Shown in pieces: positions 8,857-16,980 of a DNA stretch of 24,866 bases. The translations under genes were made by a program, and so were the position numbers. The first letter of the stretch is position 1, and each line of letters starts with the position of its first letter. Origin of the DNA: Holophagales bacterium (lineage in GTDB: Bacteria; Acidobacteriota; Thermoanaerobaculia; UBA5066); contig JADJZB010000003.1 in NCBI GenBank assembly GCA_016719485.1, positions 1 through 24,866 on the forward strand. Reading direction: 5' to 3'. The notes under the pieces were generated by a model. That model was not told the DNA's origin. It saw only the letters and a program-made list of their open reading frames with translations, and did not search any database.

Positions 8857-9198
8857 ATGGAAGAAGGCGCCTGGGTGAAGGAACTGAAGGCTGCGATCAC
8901 GGTGTGCGACCGCAGCGGCGTGGCCCTCGAGATGAACGACCGGGCCGCCGAAACCCACGAGAAGGACGGGGGGCGCGAGCTGCTCGGGAAGAGCCTCCTC
9001 GACTGCCACCCCGAGCGCGCGAGGGAGATCTTCGAGGAGCTGCTGAAGACCGGCGGGACGAACGTCTACACGATCGAGAAGGCCGGCGTGAAGAAGCTCA
9101 TCTACCAGGCGCCGTGGTACGAGGGCGGCGAGTACAGGGGGATCGTCGAGCTCTCTCTGCCGGTCCCGTTCGAGATTCCCCACTTCGTGAGGAGCTGA
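8857..9198 (+). CDS. Small single-domain PAS protein
   Basis: This 113-residue protein consists almost entirely of one PAS fold. ATG 8857 is preferred because GAGAGAGG ends six bases upstream; GTG 8854 is an alternative. Seen are a predicted N-terminal helix (WVKELKAAITVCDRSG), the first PAS strands (ITVCDRSGVALEMNDRAAE), a helical stretch with GGRELLGKSLLDCHPE, and the closing strands VYTIEKAGVKKLIYQAPWY and YRGIVELSLPVPFEIPHF. It has no output domain such as a kinase, GGDEF or DNA-binding module. Related single-domain PAS proteins exist in many bacteria, with no function that I know to be established. It could act as a small-molecule or redox sensor that partners with another protein. It reads in the opposite direction to the decarboxylase, with about 120 bp between the two starts. 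Confidence 0.7.
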   Translation: MEEGAWVKELKAAITVCDRSGVALEMNDRAAETHEKDGGRELLGKSLLDCHPERAREIFEELLKTGGTNVYTIEKAGVKKLIYQAPWYEGGEYRGIVELSLPVPFEIPHFVRS

Positions 9199-9308
9199 GG
9201 GCCGGGCCGCCGGATTGCCGATTCCCGACGTTTCCGACCCCTCCCCGCCTGCGCCCCGATAATCGTCCGGGACCCCCACGTCCAGCCGGACTCTCGAAGG
9301 ATGCAGAC

Positions 9309-11186
9309 ATGCTGAAGACGACCCGCGCGGTCCTGGCCGCGGCCTTTCGGGACCTCGCCCTCTCCTGGAGAGAGCTGGCGGTCGCCGACCTCGCATGGAG
9401 GGCGGCCGCGTTCTCGGCGTTGACGCCGGGAACGCTGCTGCTCTTCCGCTGGGTCGTCTCGCGGCAGGGCGGAGGCGTCGTCGCGGACACCGAGATCGCG
9501 ACCGTCCTCCTCACGACGCCCCAGGGCATCCTCGCGATCGTCCTCGGAGGTGCCGTCCTCGCCGGGATCACGGCGCTCGAGGTGAGCGGCCTCATGGCGA
9601 TCGGCTTCGCCGCCGCCGAGGGGAAGAGGCTCGACGCCCGTCGCGCCGTCTTCTTCGCCGTGTCGCGCGCCCCGCGTGTGCTCCTCCTGACGGCGCACAT
9701 GCTCTTGCGCGTGCTCCTCGGCGTCCTCCCCTTCGCAGCGGGGGGAGGGCTCGTCTACTTCGTACTCCTCCGGAGTCACGACATCAATTTCTACCTCTCG
9801 CGAAAGCCCCCCGCCTTCTGGGCGGCCGCCGTCCTCGTCGGGCTCCTCGCGGCCGCGTTCGTCTTCGTCCTCGTCCGCACAGTGGCCCGCTGGGCGTTCG
9901 CCCTGCCGATCGTCCTCTTCGAGGACGGAACCTCCCGGAGCGCCCTCGCAGAGAGCCGCCGCCGGTCGACCGGGGACCGGCCCGTCATCCTCGCGACGTT
10001 CGCGGCGTGGCTCGCGATCGCCGCAGTCGTTCTCACCGTCGCGACCCGACTTCCGACCGCGGTCGGCCGGGGCTTGGCGCCTCACGTCGCAGACTCGCTC
10101 GCCGGCATCGTCTCGTTCGTCGCGGGACTCGCGGCCTTCTGGGTCCTCCTCGCTCTCGCGGCCGGGATCTTCAACGCGTCCGTCTTCTCTCTCCTCCTGC
10201 TCCGTCTCTATCTGCGCGTCGGCGAGCCGCGGACCCCGCGCGCACCGGGCGTCACGGCCGAGGAGGCGCCCGCCGTCTCCCGACAGGCCCGGCGCCGCGT
10301 CCTCGGCGCGACGGCCGCGGTCGCCGTCCTCGCGGTGATCGGTGTCGTTCTCTTCGTGGCGGCACCGGCCCGGAAGAGTCAGCCGGTCGCGGTCATCGCG
10401 CATCGCGGCGCCTCGGTCGAGGCGCCGGAGAACACGCTCGCCGCGTTCCGGCTCGCCGTCGACCAGGAGACCGACTACGTCGAGCTGGACGTCCAGGAGT
10501 CGAAGGACGGCGAGGTCCTCGTCGTCCACGACAGCGACCTCATGAAGCTCGGCGGCGACGCGGCGAAGGTCTGGGAGGCCGACGCGGCGTATCTCCGCTC
10601 GGTCGACATCGGCAGCCGCGTCGGGCCGCAGTTTGCCGCCGAGCGCGTGCCGACGCTCGCCGAGGCGCTCGCCGTCTGCAAGGGGCGCTCGAAGGTCATC
10701 GTCGAGCTGAAGCAGTACGGCCACGGCGTGCGCCTCGAGGAGAAGGTCGTCGGGATCGTCGAGGCGGCCGGGATGGCGGACGACTGCGTCTTCATGTCGC
10801 TCGACCACGTGATGGTGAAGACGATGAAGGCGCTGCGGCCCGCGTGGCGGACCGGCGTCCTCGCCGCGAAGGCGATCGGCGACCTGACCCGGCTCGGTGC
10901 CGATTTCGTCGCCGTCGAGAAGAAGATGGCGACGAGCCGCTTCGTGCGTCACGCCCACCGGGCCGGGCAGGAGGTCTACGTCTGGACCGTGGACGACCCG
11001 GCCTGGATGCTCACGATGATGAGCCGTGGCGTCGACGGGCTCATCACGAACAAGCCCGCGCTCGCCCGCCTCGCCATCGCGCGCCGCGCCGAGATGAGCG
11101 AGGCGCAGCGGATCCTCGTCGCGCTCCTCATCCGGCTCGGCGCGCCCCCGGAGAACCTGCTTTCCGGAGAGGACTTGAGGCCGTGA
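9309..11186 (+). CDS. Membrane-anchored glycerophosphodiester phosphodiesterase
   Basis: This 625-residue protein would hydrolyse glycerophosphodiesters, released from phospholipids, to glycerol-3-phosphate and an alcohol. Residues 1 to about 355 are a membrane domain with about seven hydrophobic segments (for example ILAIVLGGAVLAGITALEV, FWAAAVLVGLLAAAFVFVL and SLAGIVSFVAGLAAFWVLL), as in the GPDPase membrane-domain family (PF10110). Residues from about 358 form the TIM-barrel GDPD domain. It shows AHRGASVEAPENTLAAF (catalytic His and Arg of HRG, Glu of EN), YVELDVQESKDGEVLVVHD (metal-binding Glu/Asp and the second catalytic His), VIVELK and VYVWTVDD, and ends with GVDGLITNKP. All key residues are present. 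The start ATG 9309 has GAAGG nine bases upstream. The catalytic domain is probably outside the cytoplasmic membrane. The next gene begins 25 bp downstream, so the two are probably cotranscribed. Confidence 0.88.
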   Translation: MLKTTRAVLAAAFRDLALSWRELAVADLAWRAAAFSALTPGTLLLFRWVVSRQGGGVVADTEIATVLLTTPQGILAIVLGGAVLAGITALEVSGLMAIGFAAAEGKRLDARRAVFFAVSRAPRVLLLTAHMLLRVLLGVLPFAAGGGLVYFVLLRSHDINFYLSRKPPAFWAAAVLVGLLAAAFVFVLVRTVARWAFALPIVLFEDGTSRSALAESRRRSTGDRPVILATFAAWLAIAAVVLTVATRLPTAVGRGLAPHVADSLAGIVSFVAGLAAFWVLLALAAGIFNASVFSLLLLRLYLRVGEPRTPRAPGVTAEEAPAVSRQARRRVLGATAAVAVLAVIGVVLFVAAPARKSQPVAVIAHRGASVEAPENTLAAFRLAVDQETDYVELDVQESKDGEVLVVHDSDLMKLGGDAAKVWEADAAYLRSVDIGSRVGPQFAAERVPTLAEALAVCKGRSKVIVELKQYGHGVRLEEKVVGIVEAAGMADDCVFMSLDHVMVKTMKALRPAWRTGVLAAKAIGDLTRLGADFVAVEKKMATSRFVRHAHRAGQEVYVWTVDDPAWMLTMMSRGVDGLITNKPALARLAIARRAEMSEAQRILVALLIRLGAPPENLLSGEDLRP

Positions 11187-11211
11187 CCTCGACACGGCCG
11201 GGAGGCTGCGG

Positions 11212-12651
11212 ATGAAGCGTCGCTCTCACCTCGTCGTCGTCCTCGTCCTCGCCGTTTCGGCGGCGCCCGGCGCGCGCGCCGCCGAGCCGCAGGCCCGGCT
11301 CGTCGCCCGGAGCGTCCTCCCTTCCGGCACGTTCCGGGACGGCTCGCCGGCGTCCGGGGCCTTCTTCTCGGAGACCGAGCGCGCGACCGCGGCCTCCAAC
11401 GGGGTGCGCGGCCCGGCCGCGGGACCCCACCTCGCCGCCCAACCGGTCCAGGGCTTCTCGAGCATGGTGCCGGCCGAGCTCGGAACGTGGTGGGCGCTCG
11501 CGGACAACGGCTACGCCTGGCGGCCGAACTCGGCCGACTTCCAGCTGGTCTTCTACAGGGTCGATCCCCGCTGGAACGACCCCGCCGGCCCGAGGATCGA
11601 CGGTACCGTCGTCCTCAGCGACCCTGACCGCCGCCTCTCCTGGACGATCGCGTGCGACCCGAAGAGGGGAACGCCGCTTCCGCCCTTCTCCTACAACGCG
11701 CTCCCGCCGCCCCCGGCGGCGTGCGGCGCCGACCCTTCGGCGAGGATCCTGACCGGTTTCGATCTCGACCCGGAGTCGTTCGTCCGCGCGCCCGACGGGA
11801 CCTTCTGGGTGAGCGAAGAGTTCGGCCCGTTCCTCCTCCACGTCGCGGCGAACGGACGCATCCTCGAGGCCCCGATCGAGCTTCCAGGGGTGAGGTCGCC
11901 GCAGAACCCGTTCCTGAAGATCGCAGACCGCGAGCACGCCGAGCGCCCGAACCTCGCCGCGAGCCGAGGCCCCGAGGGCCTCGCCATCAGCCCCGACGGC
12001 GGCACGCTCTACGCGCTCCTCGAGGGCGCCGTGATCGGGGACGATCCCCGCGACCTCAGGATCTACGTCTACGACGTCGCGAAGCGCGCCTTCGCGCCCG
12101 GCTTCCTTCGCGTGCGCCTCGAGATGCCGAGCCAGGCCGTGAACCTGGCGGCCCTCGTCGACGCCTCGGGCTCCCGCGTCTACCCGGACGCCGCCGCCCC
12201 GGCCGCCGGGCCGGTCTCGATCGGCGAGCTGAAGGCGGTGAACGGACGCCAGCTCCTCATGATCGAGCGCGACAACCACGGTGACGACCTCGCGGCTCCG
12301 CGGTTCAAGAAGATCTTCCTCCTGGACCTGACGCAGGCGTCTTCCAACGACGGCACCGTCGGGAAAGCCCTCCTCGCAGACCTTCTCGCGATTCCGGATC
12401 CGTCGGGCGCCGGGAGCGACGGTGACTTCTTCCGCCTCCCGTTCTACACGATCGAGTCGGTTCACGTCGTCGACCGGCAGACGCTCCTCGTCGCCTCCGA
12501 CAACAACTTTCCCTTCTCGAACGGACGCGCGCGCAGCCGGAGCCAGGACCGTCGTGGTCCGCTCGCCGCGGACGACACCGAGATGGTCCTCGTGAGGCTC
12601 GGGACGCCTCTCGACGCGGACCCGCGCCTCTTCCCTCCTGCCGCAAGGTAG
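11212..12651 (+). CDS. Secreted esterase-like / phytase-like beta-propeller protein
   Basis: This 479-residue exported protein begins with the signal peptide MKRRSHLVVVLVLAVSAAP followed by GARA/AEP. The mature part matches the 'esterase-like activity of phytase' family (PF13449). Seen are SSMVPAELGTWWALADNGY near the start, TGFDLDPESFVRAPDGTFW, VSEEFGPFLLHVAANGRIL, RGPEGLAISPDGGTLYALLEG, LLMIERDNHGDD and LLVASDNNFPFSNGR near the end. These are the repeated blade motifs of that propeller family. The enzyme probably acts on a phosphate ester or other ester in the periplasm or outside the cell. GGGAGG precedes ATG 11212 by seven bases. Its position directly after a glycerophosphodiesterase suggests a shared role in phosphate or phospholipid-headgroup recovery, but this is inference. 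No PHO-box-like element was sought systematically. Confidence 0.82.
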   Translation: MKRRSHLVVVLVLAVSAAPGARAAEPQARLVARSVLPSGTFRDGSPASGAFFSETERATAASNGVRGPAAGPHLAAQPVQGFSSMVPAELGTWWALADNGYAWRPNSADFQLVFYRVDPRWNDPAGPRIDGTVVLSDPDRRLSWTIACDPKRGTPLPPFSYNALPPPPAACGADPSARILTGFDLDPESFVRAPDGTFWVSEEFGPFLLHVAANGRILEAPIELPGVRSPQNPFLKIADREHAERPNLAASRGPEGLAISPDGGTLYALLEGAVIGDDPRDLRIYVYDVAKRAFAPGFLRVRLEMPSQAVNLAALVDASGSRVYPDAAAPAAGPVSIGELKAVNGRQLLMIERDNHGDDLAAPRFKKIFLLDLTQASSNDGTVGKALLADLLAIPDPSGAGSDGDFFRLPFYTIESVHVVDRQTLLVASDNNFPFSNGRARSRSQDRRGPLAADDTEMVLVRLGTPLDADPRLFPPAAR

Positions 12652-12669
12652 CGGCCGGCGACGCGCAGA

Positions 12670-12692
12670 GTGTAGATTGTAGACCTGACCCC
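12670..12692 (-). repeat. Variant copy of the GGGGTCAGGTCT intergenic repeat, inverted
   Basis: On the minus strand this reads GGGGTCAGGTCTACAATC and continues TACAC. It shares the first 12 bases with the 7265/8760 copies and then diverges. It lies in the 50-bp gap between two convergent genes and on the opposite strand to the other copies. Confidence 0.6.
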
Positions 12693-12701
12693 GCGCCCCG
12701 G

Positions 12702-14225
12702 TCAGCCGAGGAGCCCGACCTCCTTCTCGACCTCCTCGAGGACGCGGCAGGACCGAACGAGCTCCTTCATCCGGGTGTGGTCCGGGTAAAGGGGACGGTC
12801 GACGTCGAGGTGGTCGACGACGGACCTCACGACCCGCCGTGCGGCCGAAACGCCCCGTCCCGGCGTGAACTCGCGGAAGTCGAGCGCCTGCGCCGCGGCC
12901 ATCATCTCGATCCCGAGGATTCCGTACGCGTTGTCGAGGATCTGCCCGTTCTTGATGGCGGTGTTCATCCCCATCGAGACGAAGTCCTCCTGGTCGGCCG
13001 CCGCGGGGATCGACTGAATCGACGCCGGCATCGACAGGATCCTCTGCTCGACGATGAGCGTGTCGGCGGTGTACTGGCTGAGCATCAGGCCGGAGTACAT
13101 CCCGGCCCCCTTCGTGAGGAACGCGGGGAGGCCGACGGAGAGGGCCGGGTGGTTGAGCCGGTTCAGGCGCCTCTCGGAGAGGACCGAGACCATCGTCACC
13201 GCGGCGCCGATCATGTCCATCGGGAGGGATACGGGCGTCCCCTGGAAGTTCGCCCCCGTGAGCGTGAGGCGTTCCTCGGGGAGGAAGATCGGGTTGTCGC
13301 CGACGCCGTTCAGCTCCGTCTCGACCTGGACGCGCGCGTAAGCCACCGCGTCGTGCGCAGCGCCGATCACCTGCGGCGTCGAGCGCATCGAGTAGGCGTC
13401 CTGGACCTTCGTCTTCAGCTTGCCGGTGAGCAGGTCGCTCCCCCCGGCGCATCTCATGATCGCCTTCGCGGAGCGGATCGCCCCGGCGAACCCGCGCAGC
13501 TGGTGGAGGCGCACGTCGTAGGGCTTGAAGTTCGCGAAGAGAGCCTCGAGCGACATGGCGCAGGCGATCTCGGCCTGCTTCAGCCATCGGTCGATGTCGT
13601 AGAGATGGATCGCGCTCATCGCGGTGAGGAGGTTCGATCCGTTGATCGTGGCGAGACCGTCGCGGGCCATGAGGCCGGGGACCGGGATTCCCGCCTTCTC
13701 CATCGCGACCTTCCCGGGAAGGCGCTCGCCCCGGTACGTCGCTTCCCCCTCGCCCAGCAGCAGGAGCGCGACCTGCGACATCGGCGCAAGGTCGCCGCAG
13801 GCGCCGACGGAGCCCTTCTGGCAGACGACGGGCGTGACGCCCCTGTTCAGCATCTCCACGAGCGTCTGGGTGATGACGGGGCGGCAGCCCGAGTTGCCGT
13901 GCGCGTGGACGTTGATGCGCCCCGCCATCGCGCCCCTCACGTACTCCTCGGGCGCCGGATCGCCGATGCCGGCCGCGTGGTTGTAGATGAGATACCGCTG
14001 GAAGTCCTTGACCTGATCGTCGGTCAGGACGACCTCGGAGAACTCGCCGATCCCCGTGTTGACGCCGTACATGATCTCGTGGGCGTCGATCTTCTCCTCG
14101 AGGACGGCACGGCAGGCGCGGATCCTCGCGAGGGCCTCGGGGGCGAGCTCGACCTTCTCTCCGTGGCGCGCGATGCGAACGAGGTCCGGGACCGTCAGCG
14201 ACGTGCCGTTCAGGACGATGGCCAT
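12702..14225 (-). CDS. hutH: HutH-family aromatic amino-acid ammonia-lyase with a Cys-type MIO motif
   Basis: This 507-residue enzyme would eliminate ammonia from an aromatic L-amino acid (histidine, giving urocanate, or tyrosine/phenylalanine, giving an arylacrylate) using the self-made MIO cofactor. The length is that of the family. Seen are YGVNTGIGEF (catalytic Tyr), NHAAGIG, GSVGACGDLAPMSQVALLL, NGSNLLTAMSA, QDAYSMRSTPQVIGAAHDA (Gln, Tyr, Arg), NFQGTPVSLPMD and QSIPAAADQEDFVSMG (Glu). The MIO tripeptide is Ala-Cys-Gly, not Ala-Ser-Gly; Cys143 is codon TGC at 13797-13799 and falls at the same number as Ser143 of Pseudomonas putida HAL. ATG 14225 has GAGGGGAG eight bases upstream. No other hut gene is nearby. 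The two upstream genes are a halogenase-like flavoprotein and a LolA-like protein, which points to a biosynthetic rather than a histidine-degradation role. Substrate is unresolved. Confidence 0.85.
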   Translation of the reverse strand: MAIVLNGTSLTVPDLVRIARHGEKVELAPEALARIRACRAVLEEKIDAHEIMYGVNTGIGEFSEVVLTDDQVKDFQRYLIYNHAAGIGDPAPEEYVRGAMAGRINVHAHGNSGCRPVITQTLVEMLNRGVTPVVCQKGSVGACGDLAPMSQVALLLLGEGEATYRGERLPGKVAMEKAGIPVPGLMARDGLATINGSNLLTAMSAIHLYDIDRWLKQAEIACAMSLEALFANFKPYDVRLHQLRGFAGAIRSAKAIMRCAGGSDLLTGKLKTKVQDAYSMRSTPQVIGAAHDAVAYARVQVETELNGVGDNPIFLPEERLTLTGANFQGTPVSLPMDMIGAAVTMVSVLSERRLNRLNHPALSVGLPAFLTKGAGMYSGLMLSQYTADTLIVEQRILSMPASIQSIPAAADQEDFVSMGMNTAIKNGQILDNAYGILGIEMMAAAQALDFREFTPGRGVSAARRVVRSVVDHLDVDRPLYPDHTRMKELVRSCRVLEEVEKEVGLLG

Positions 14226-14346
14226 GAGGCGACTCCCCTCGCGCCGGCGCGCTCGTCGCCCGCCGGGCCAACGGGAATTATGCGTCGGGACGGGGAGGGG
14301 AAGCGCGTTCGATCAGGGAGCCGCGGCCGCCCGGTCCAGGTGCGGC

Positions 14347-15183
14347 TCAGCGCGCGGCGCGCAGCGGGACGTCGGGCCGGGCGCTGCGGTAGTTCGAGAA
14401 CTCGAAGCGGATCTCGCGACGGACGCCGAGGAACATCCCCGCCGTCGCCGTGATCCCGATCTCCTCGCGGCACGGGGCCCAGGTGCCGGGAAGCACCTCG
14501 CGGCTCTCGTAGACGAGCCGCACGCCCTTCAGGTCGAGCAAAGCGCCCCCGAGGACCTTCACCGGGGTCGTCAGGTGCCCGTCGATCTTCCTCAACTGGT
14601 GCTCCGCGACGTCGATCCACGTCGTGCCGGCGAAGGCGTTCAGGACGCGGTCGCGGATCGTCTTCGACACGAGGCCCGGCTTCGGTCCGAAGGCGATGAC
14701 GTGCGTGGCGCGCCCGTCGAGCAGCTCCTCGCCGACGTACCGGAACTGGAGCCGGTGCAGGAGGTCGAGGAGCGGAACGCGCCCCGACATCAGCTCCTCC
14801 TCGTCGGACCGGGCGCCGTTCGCCTCGAGCGACGCGAGCCGTCGCTTCTCGTCCTCCTTGCGCGACTTCGCTCTCTCTTCTGCGGTCGCTTCGCGGCCGT
14901 CCACCTCGAGGAGCTCGCGCGAGACGACCCCGCGCCTGTCCATCACGACGGTGTAGCGCCTTCGCTCGGGCGTCTTCCGTCGACCTTCCCCGTCGAGCTC
15001 GGTCTCCACCTCGACCCGCTCCAGGGTGATGCGTCCCGCGGCCAGCTCTCCCTCGCGCTGCCTCGCGGCGGCTTCGAGGACGAGGGCGTCGACGTCCCAG
15101 GCTCGGGCGGGGGCCGCGCTCAGCAGAAGCGCGCACGCGGCGCCCAGAGCAGCGGGCACCCACCCCTGCCGAACCCGCTTCAA
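14347..15183 (-). CDS. Exported protein, LolA-like outer-membrane lipoprotein-sorting type (tentative)
   Basis: This 278-residue protein starts at TTG 15183, four to five bases after GAGAAGG. It has a signal peptide: KRVRQGWVPAALG, then the hydrophobic ACALLLSAAPARAW. The mature part is rich in beta-strand patterns (RITLERVEVETEL, RYTVVMDRRGVVSRELLEV, FRYVGEELLDGRATHVIAFG, TTWIDVAEHQLRKIDGHL, REIRFEFSNYRS). A charged coiled-coil-like insert lies in the middle (TAEERAKSRKEDEKRRLASLE, about residues 100-120). Strand-rich periplasmic proteins that report 'substrate ... hydrolysed/converted ... residual' in this style belong to the LolA/LolB-like fold; I rate that assignment as probable at best. 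It begins 13 bp after the flavoprotein stop and lies 121 bp before the ammonia-lyase, so the three form a likely operon. It could carry a lipid or pigment through the periplasm. Confidence 0.5.
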   Translation of the reverse strand: MKRVRQGWVPAALGAACALLLSAAPARAWDVDALVLEAAARQREGELAAGRITLERVEVETELDGEGRRKTPERRRYTVVMDRRGVVSRELLEVDGREATAEERAKSRKEDEKRRLASLEANGARSDEEELMSGRVPLLDLLHRLQFRYVGEELLDGRATHVIAFGPKPGLVSKTIRDRVLNAFAGTTWIDVAEHQLRKIDGHLTTPVKVLGGALLDLKGVRLVYESREVLPGTWAPCREEIGITATAGMFLGVRREIRFEFSNYRSARPDVPLRAAR

Positions 15184-15196
15184 AGGCCTTCTCGCG

Positions 15197-16836
15197 TCAT
15201 CCGCGCGCCGCTGCCTCGAGGCCGGGGCCAGCGGCCTCGGCGCGGCGCGGGGGCAGGATCGGCTGCGGACCTTCGAGCGGCTTCGGCTTCCAGAGGTACG
15301 TCAGCGCATTCGCGGCTTCCGCCTTCGCCCAGCGCGCGAGGCCGTGCGCGAGCATGACGAGGATCGAGCTCCTCACCGAGAAGCCGACGAAGCCGGGCCG
15401 CCGTCCCGCGTTGTGGTTTCCGTATATGCCGAGAGCCTTCTTCCGCTTCGCGATCGAAATCAGCCTTCCCTGGTAGAAGCGCATCGGGTAGAGGCCGATC
15501 TCGGCGCCCTCGCCGTAGTAAGGGGGTATGCCGATTCTCTCGGCCGACCAGCGGTAGACGGGCTTCACGGCGACGAGGTAATAGAGTGCGGTGTCCATCA
15601 GGAACGCCGTCGTCATGGTGTCGTAGTCGCCCATCAGGTGGTACTTGTCGCGGTAGATCGCCTCGTAGAAATAGCGGAAGAAGCGGCCGTACCCCTTGTT
15701 GTGGACCGCGTACTCCTTCTCCATCTCCGCCGCGGGGTCCCGGCGAGCGCCTTCAGGATCAGGTCCACGCGCATGTGGACGGAGAAGCTCATCTGGTCGA
15801 GGCCGGGCGAGTAGAACGGGTCGAGGAACCCGCCCGCGTCGCCGACACAGGTCCAGCCCGGCGCGATGAACGTGTCGAGGAAATACGGCAACGTTCCGAG
15901 GTACCGGCAGTCCCCCTCGACCGGCTCGGCGTGCTCGAGCATCTCCCGCGTGAGCGGGTTCGCGTTCAGGAAGTGCGTCAGCTTCTCGAGCGGCGTCGCC
16001 CCCTCGGGCTGGACGAGGCGCGTGTCCCAGACGAGGCCGACGCTCGTCTCCCCGCCGCGCAGCGGGATGAACCAGATCCAGTAGCCCCAGCCCGTGAAGT
16101 GGTTCGTGGCGAGTCGCCTCGAGGCGATGACTCCGCGGACGAACGGGTCGGCCGGGTCGGTGCCCACGACCTCGGTGCCGTCGAGGTCCTTCACGTTCCG
16201 GTACCGGACCCAGATCGACGACGTCGGGTGCCCCTCGACCGGCCTGATCCCGCCGCGCTTCCTCGCGAGGAGAGCCTGCCGCCCGGTGGCATCGACGACC
16301 CACTTCGCGCGGACGGTCACCTTCGTCCCGTCCGCTTTCTCGACCGTGACTGCGTTACCCGCCTCCCCTTCGAGAGTGAAGTCGACGACTTTCGCGGGCC
16401 TCCAGACCTCGCTCCCTTCCGAGGCCGCCACTTTCAGGACGTGCTCGTCGAGGACGGCGCGATCGAGCTGGAAGCCGGGCGTCCGCGCGAGCTGCGTCGA
16501 CCCCACCTCCGAGGCCTCGCGCAGGCGCGTGACCTTCTCGTTGTGGAACCAGTAGCGAAACGCCTGCTTGCCGAGGTGCTCGCGGCTCAGGTGGTCGTAG
16601 AGCTTGAGGACCCGCGTGAGGAAGTAGGCCGAGATCTCGACCGTCGACTCCCCCACCTTCCAGTCGAAGGCCTCGGACTTCTCCACCACGAGGACGCGCA
16701 GGCCCGGGCTGCGTCGCCGAAGGAGGATGGCCGTGGCCGCGCCGGCGAGGGCACCGCCGATGACGACGACATCGTAGTTTTCGGTCTCGCCCGAAGCGGT
16801 CTGTCCACCAACGAGGACCTTTTCCGTCCCGATCAT
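15197..16836 (-). CDS. FAD-dependent oxidoreductase, tryptophan-halogenase-like (one frameshift near 15740)
   Basis: With one missing G restored near 15739-15741 (GCCGGG-ACCCC, which then reads AGDPAAEMEKEY), the protein is 546 residues. The N-terminus has the FAD-binding Rossmann motif NYDVVVIGGALAGAATAILL, then VVEKSEAFDWKVGES. Further on are GWGYWIWFIPLRGG, containing the WxWxIP signature of flavin-dependent halogenases (16063-16080), and the FAD-binding GWTCVGDAGGFLDPFYSPG. The halogenase catalytic Lys is not obvious: the best-aligned segment, LGKQAFRYWF, has Arg where F-K is expected, so it may be a monooxygenase or reductase instead. ATG 16836 is the only start near the fold; the nearest SD-like GGAGGAGG is about 17 bases upstream, which is poor. 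It is the first gene of the unit with the LolA-like and ammonia-lyase genes. Related flavoproteins occur in aryl-polyene and flexirubin clusters. Confidence 0.75.
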
Positions 16837-16980
16837 GGGGGAATGATATTGGAAACCTCCTCCGCGACAACTGGACGCCGAACCTCGTGATGCAGAGGCA
16901 GTTGCGACCTCCCCGGCGCGAACGCCGAGCTGGCCGCTCGCTGGATTGTGGCTAGAATCGACCCCAACAAGGGGGAAGAC

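Noticed and set aside
9258..9263. GATAAT as a -10 box for the glycerophosphodiesterase gene
   Set aside because: No acceptable -35 element at 16-18 bp; the nearest candidate is 20 bp away and weak.
11128..14271. Long minus-strand open frame covering the phytase-like gene and the ammonia-lyase in another frame
   Set aside because: Low-complexity Arg/Gly/Pro-rich translation; the overlapped genes have clear motifs in their own frames.
14276..14281. CATAAT on the minus strand as an internal promoter for the ammonia-lyase
   Set aside because: No recognisable -35 hexamer at the right distance, so only a single weak box supports it.
12777..14453. Long plus-strand open frame opposite the ammonia-lyase
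   Set aside because: Antisense shadow of a well-conserved gene; no motif, start signal or family resemblance.
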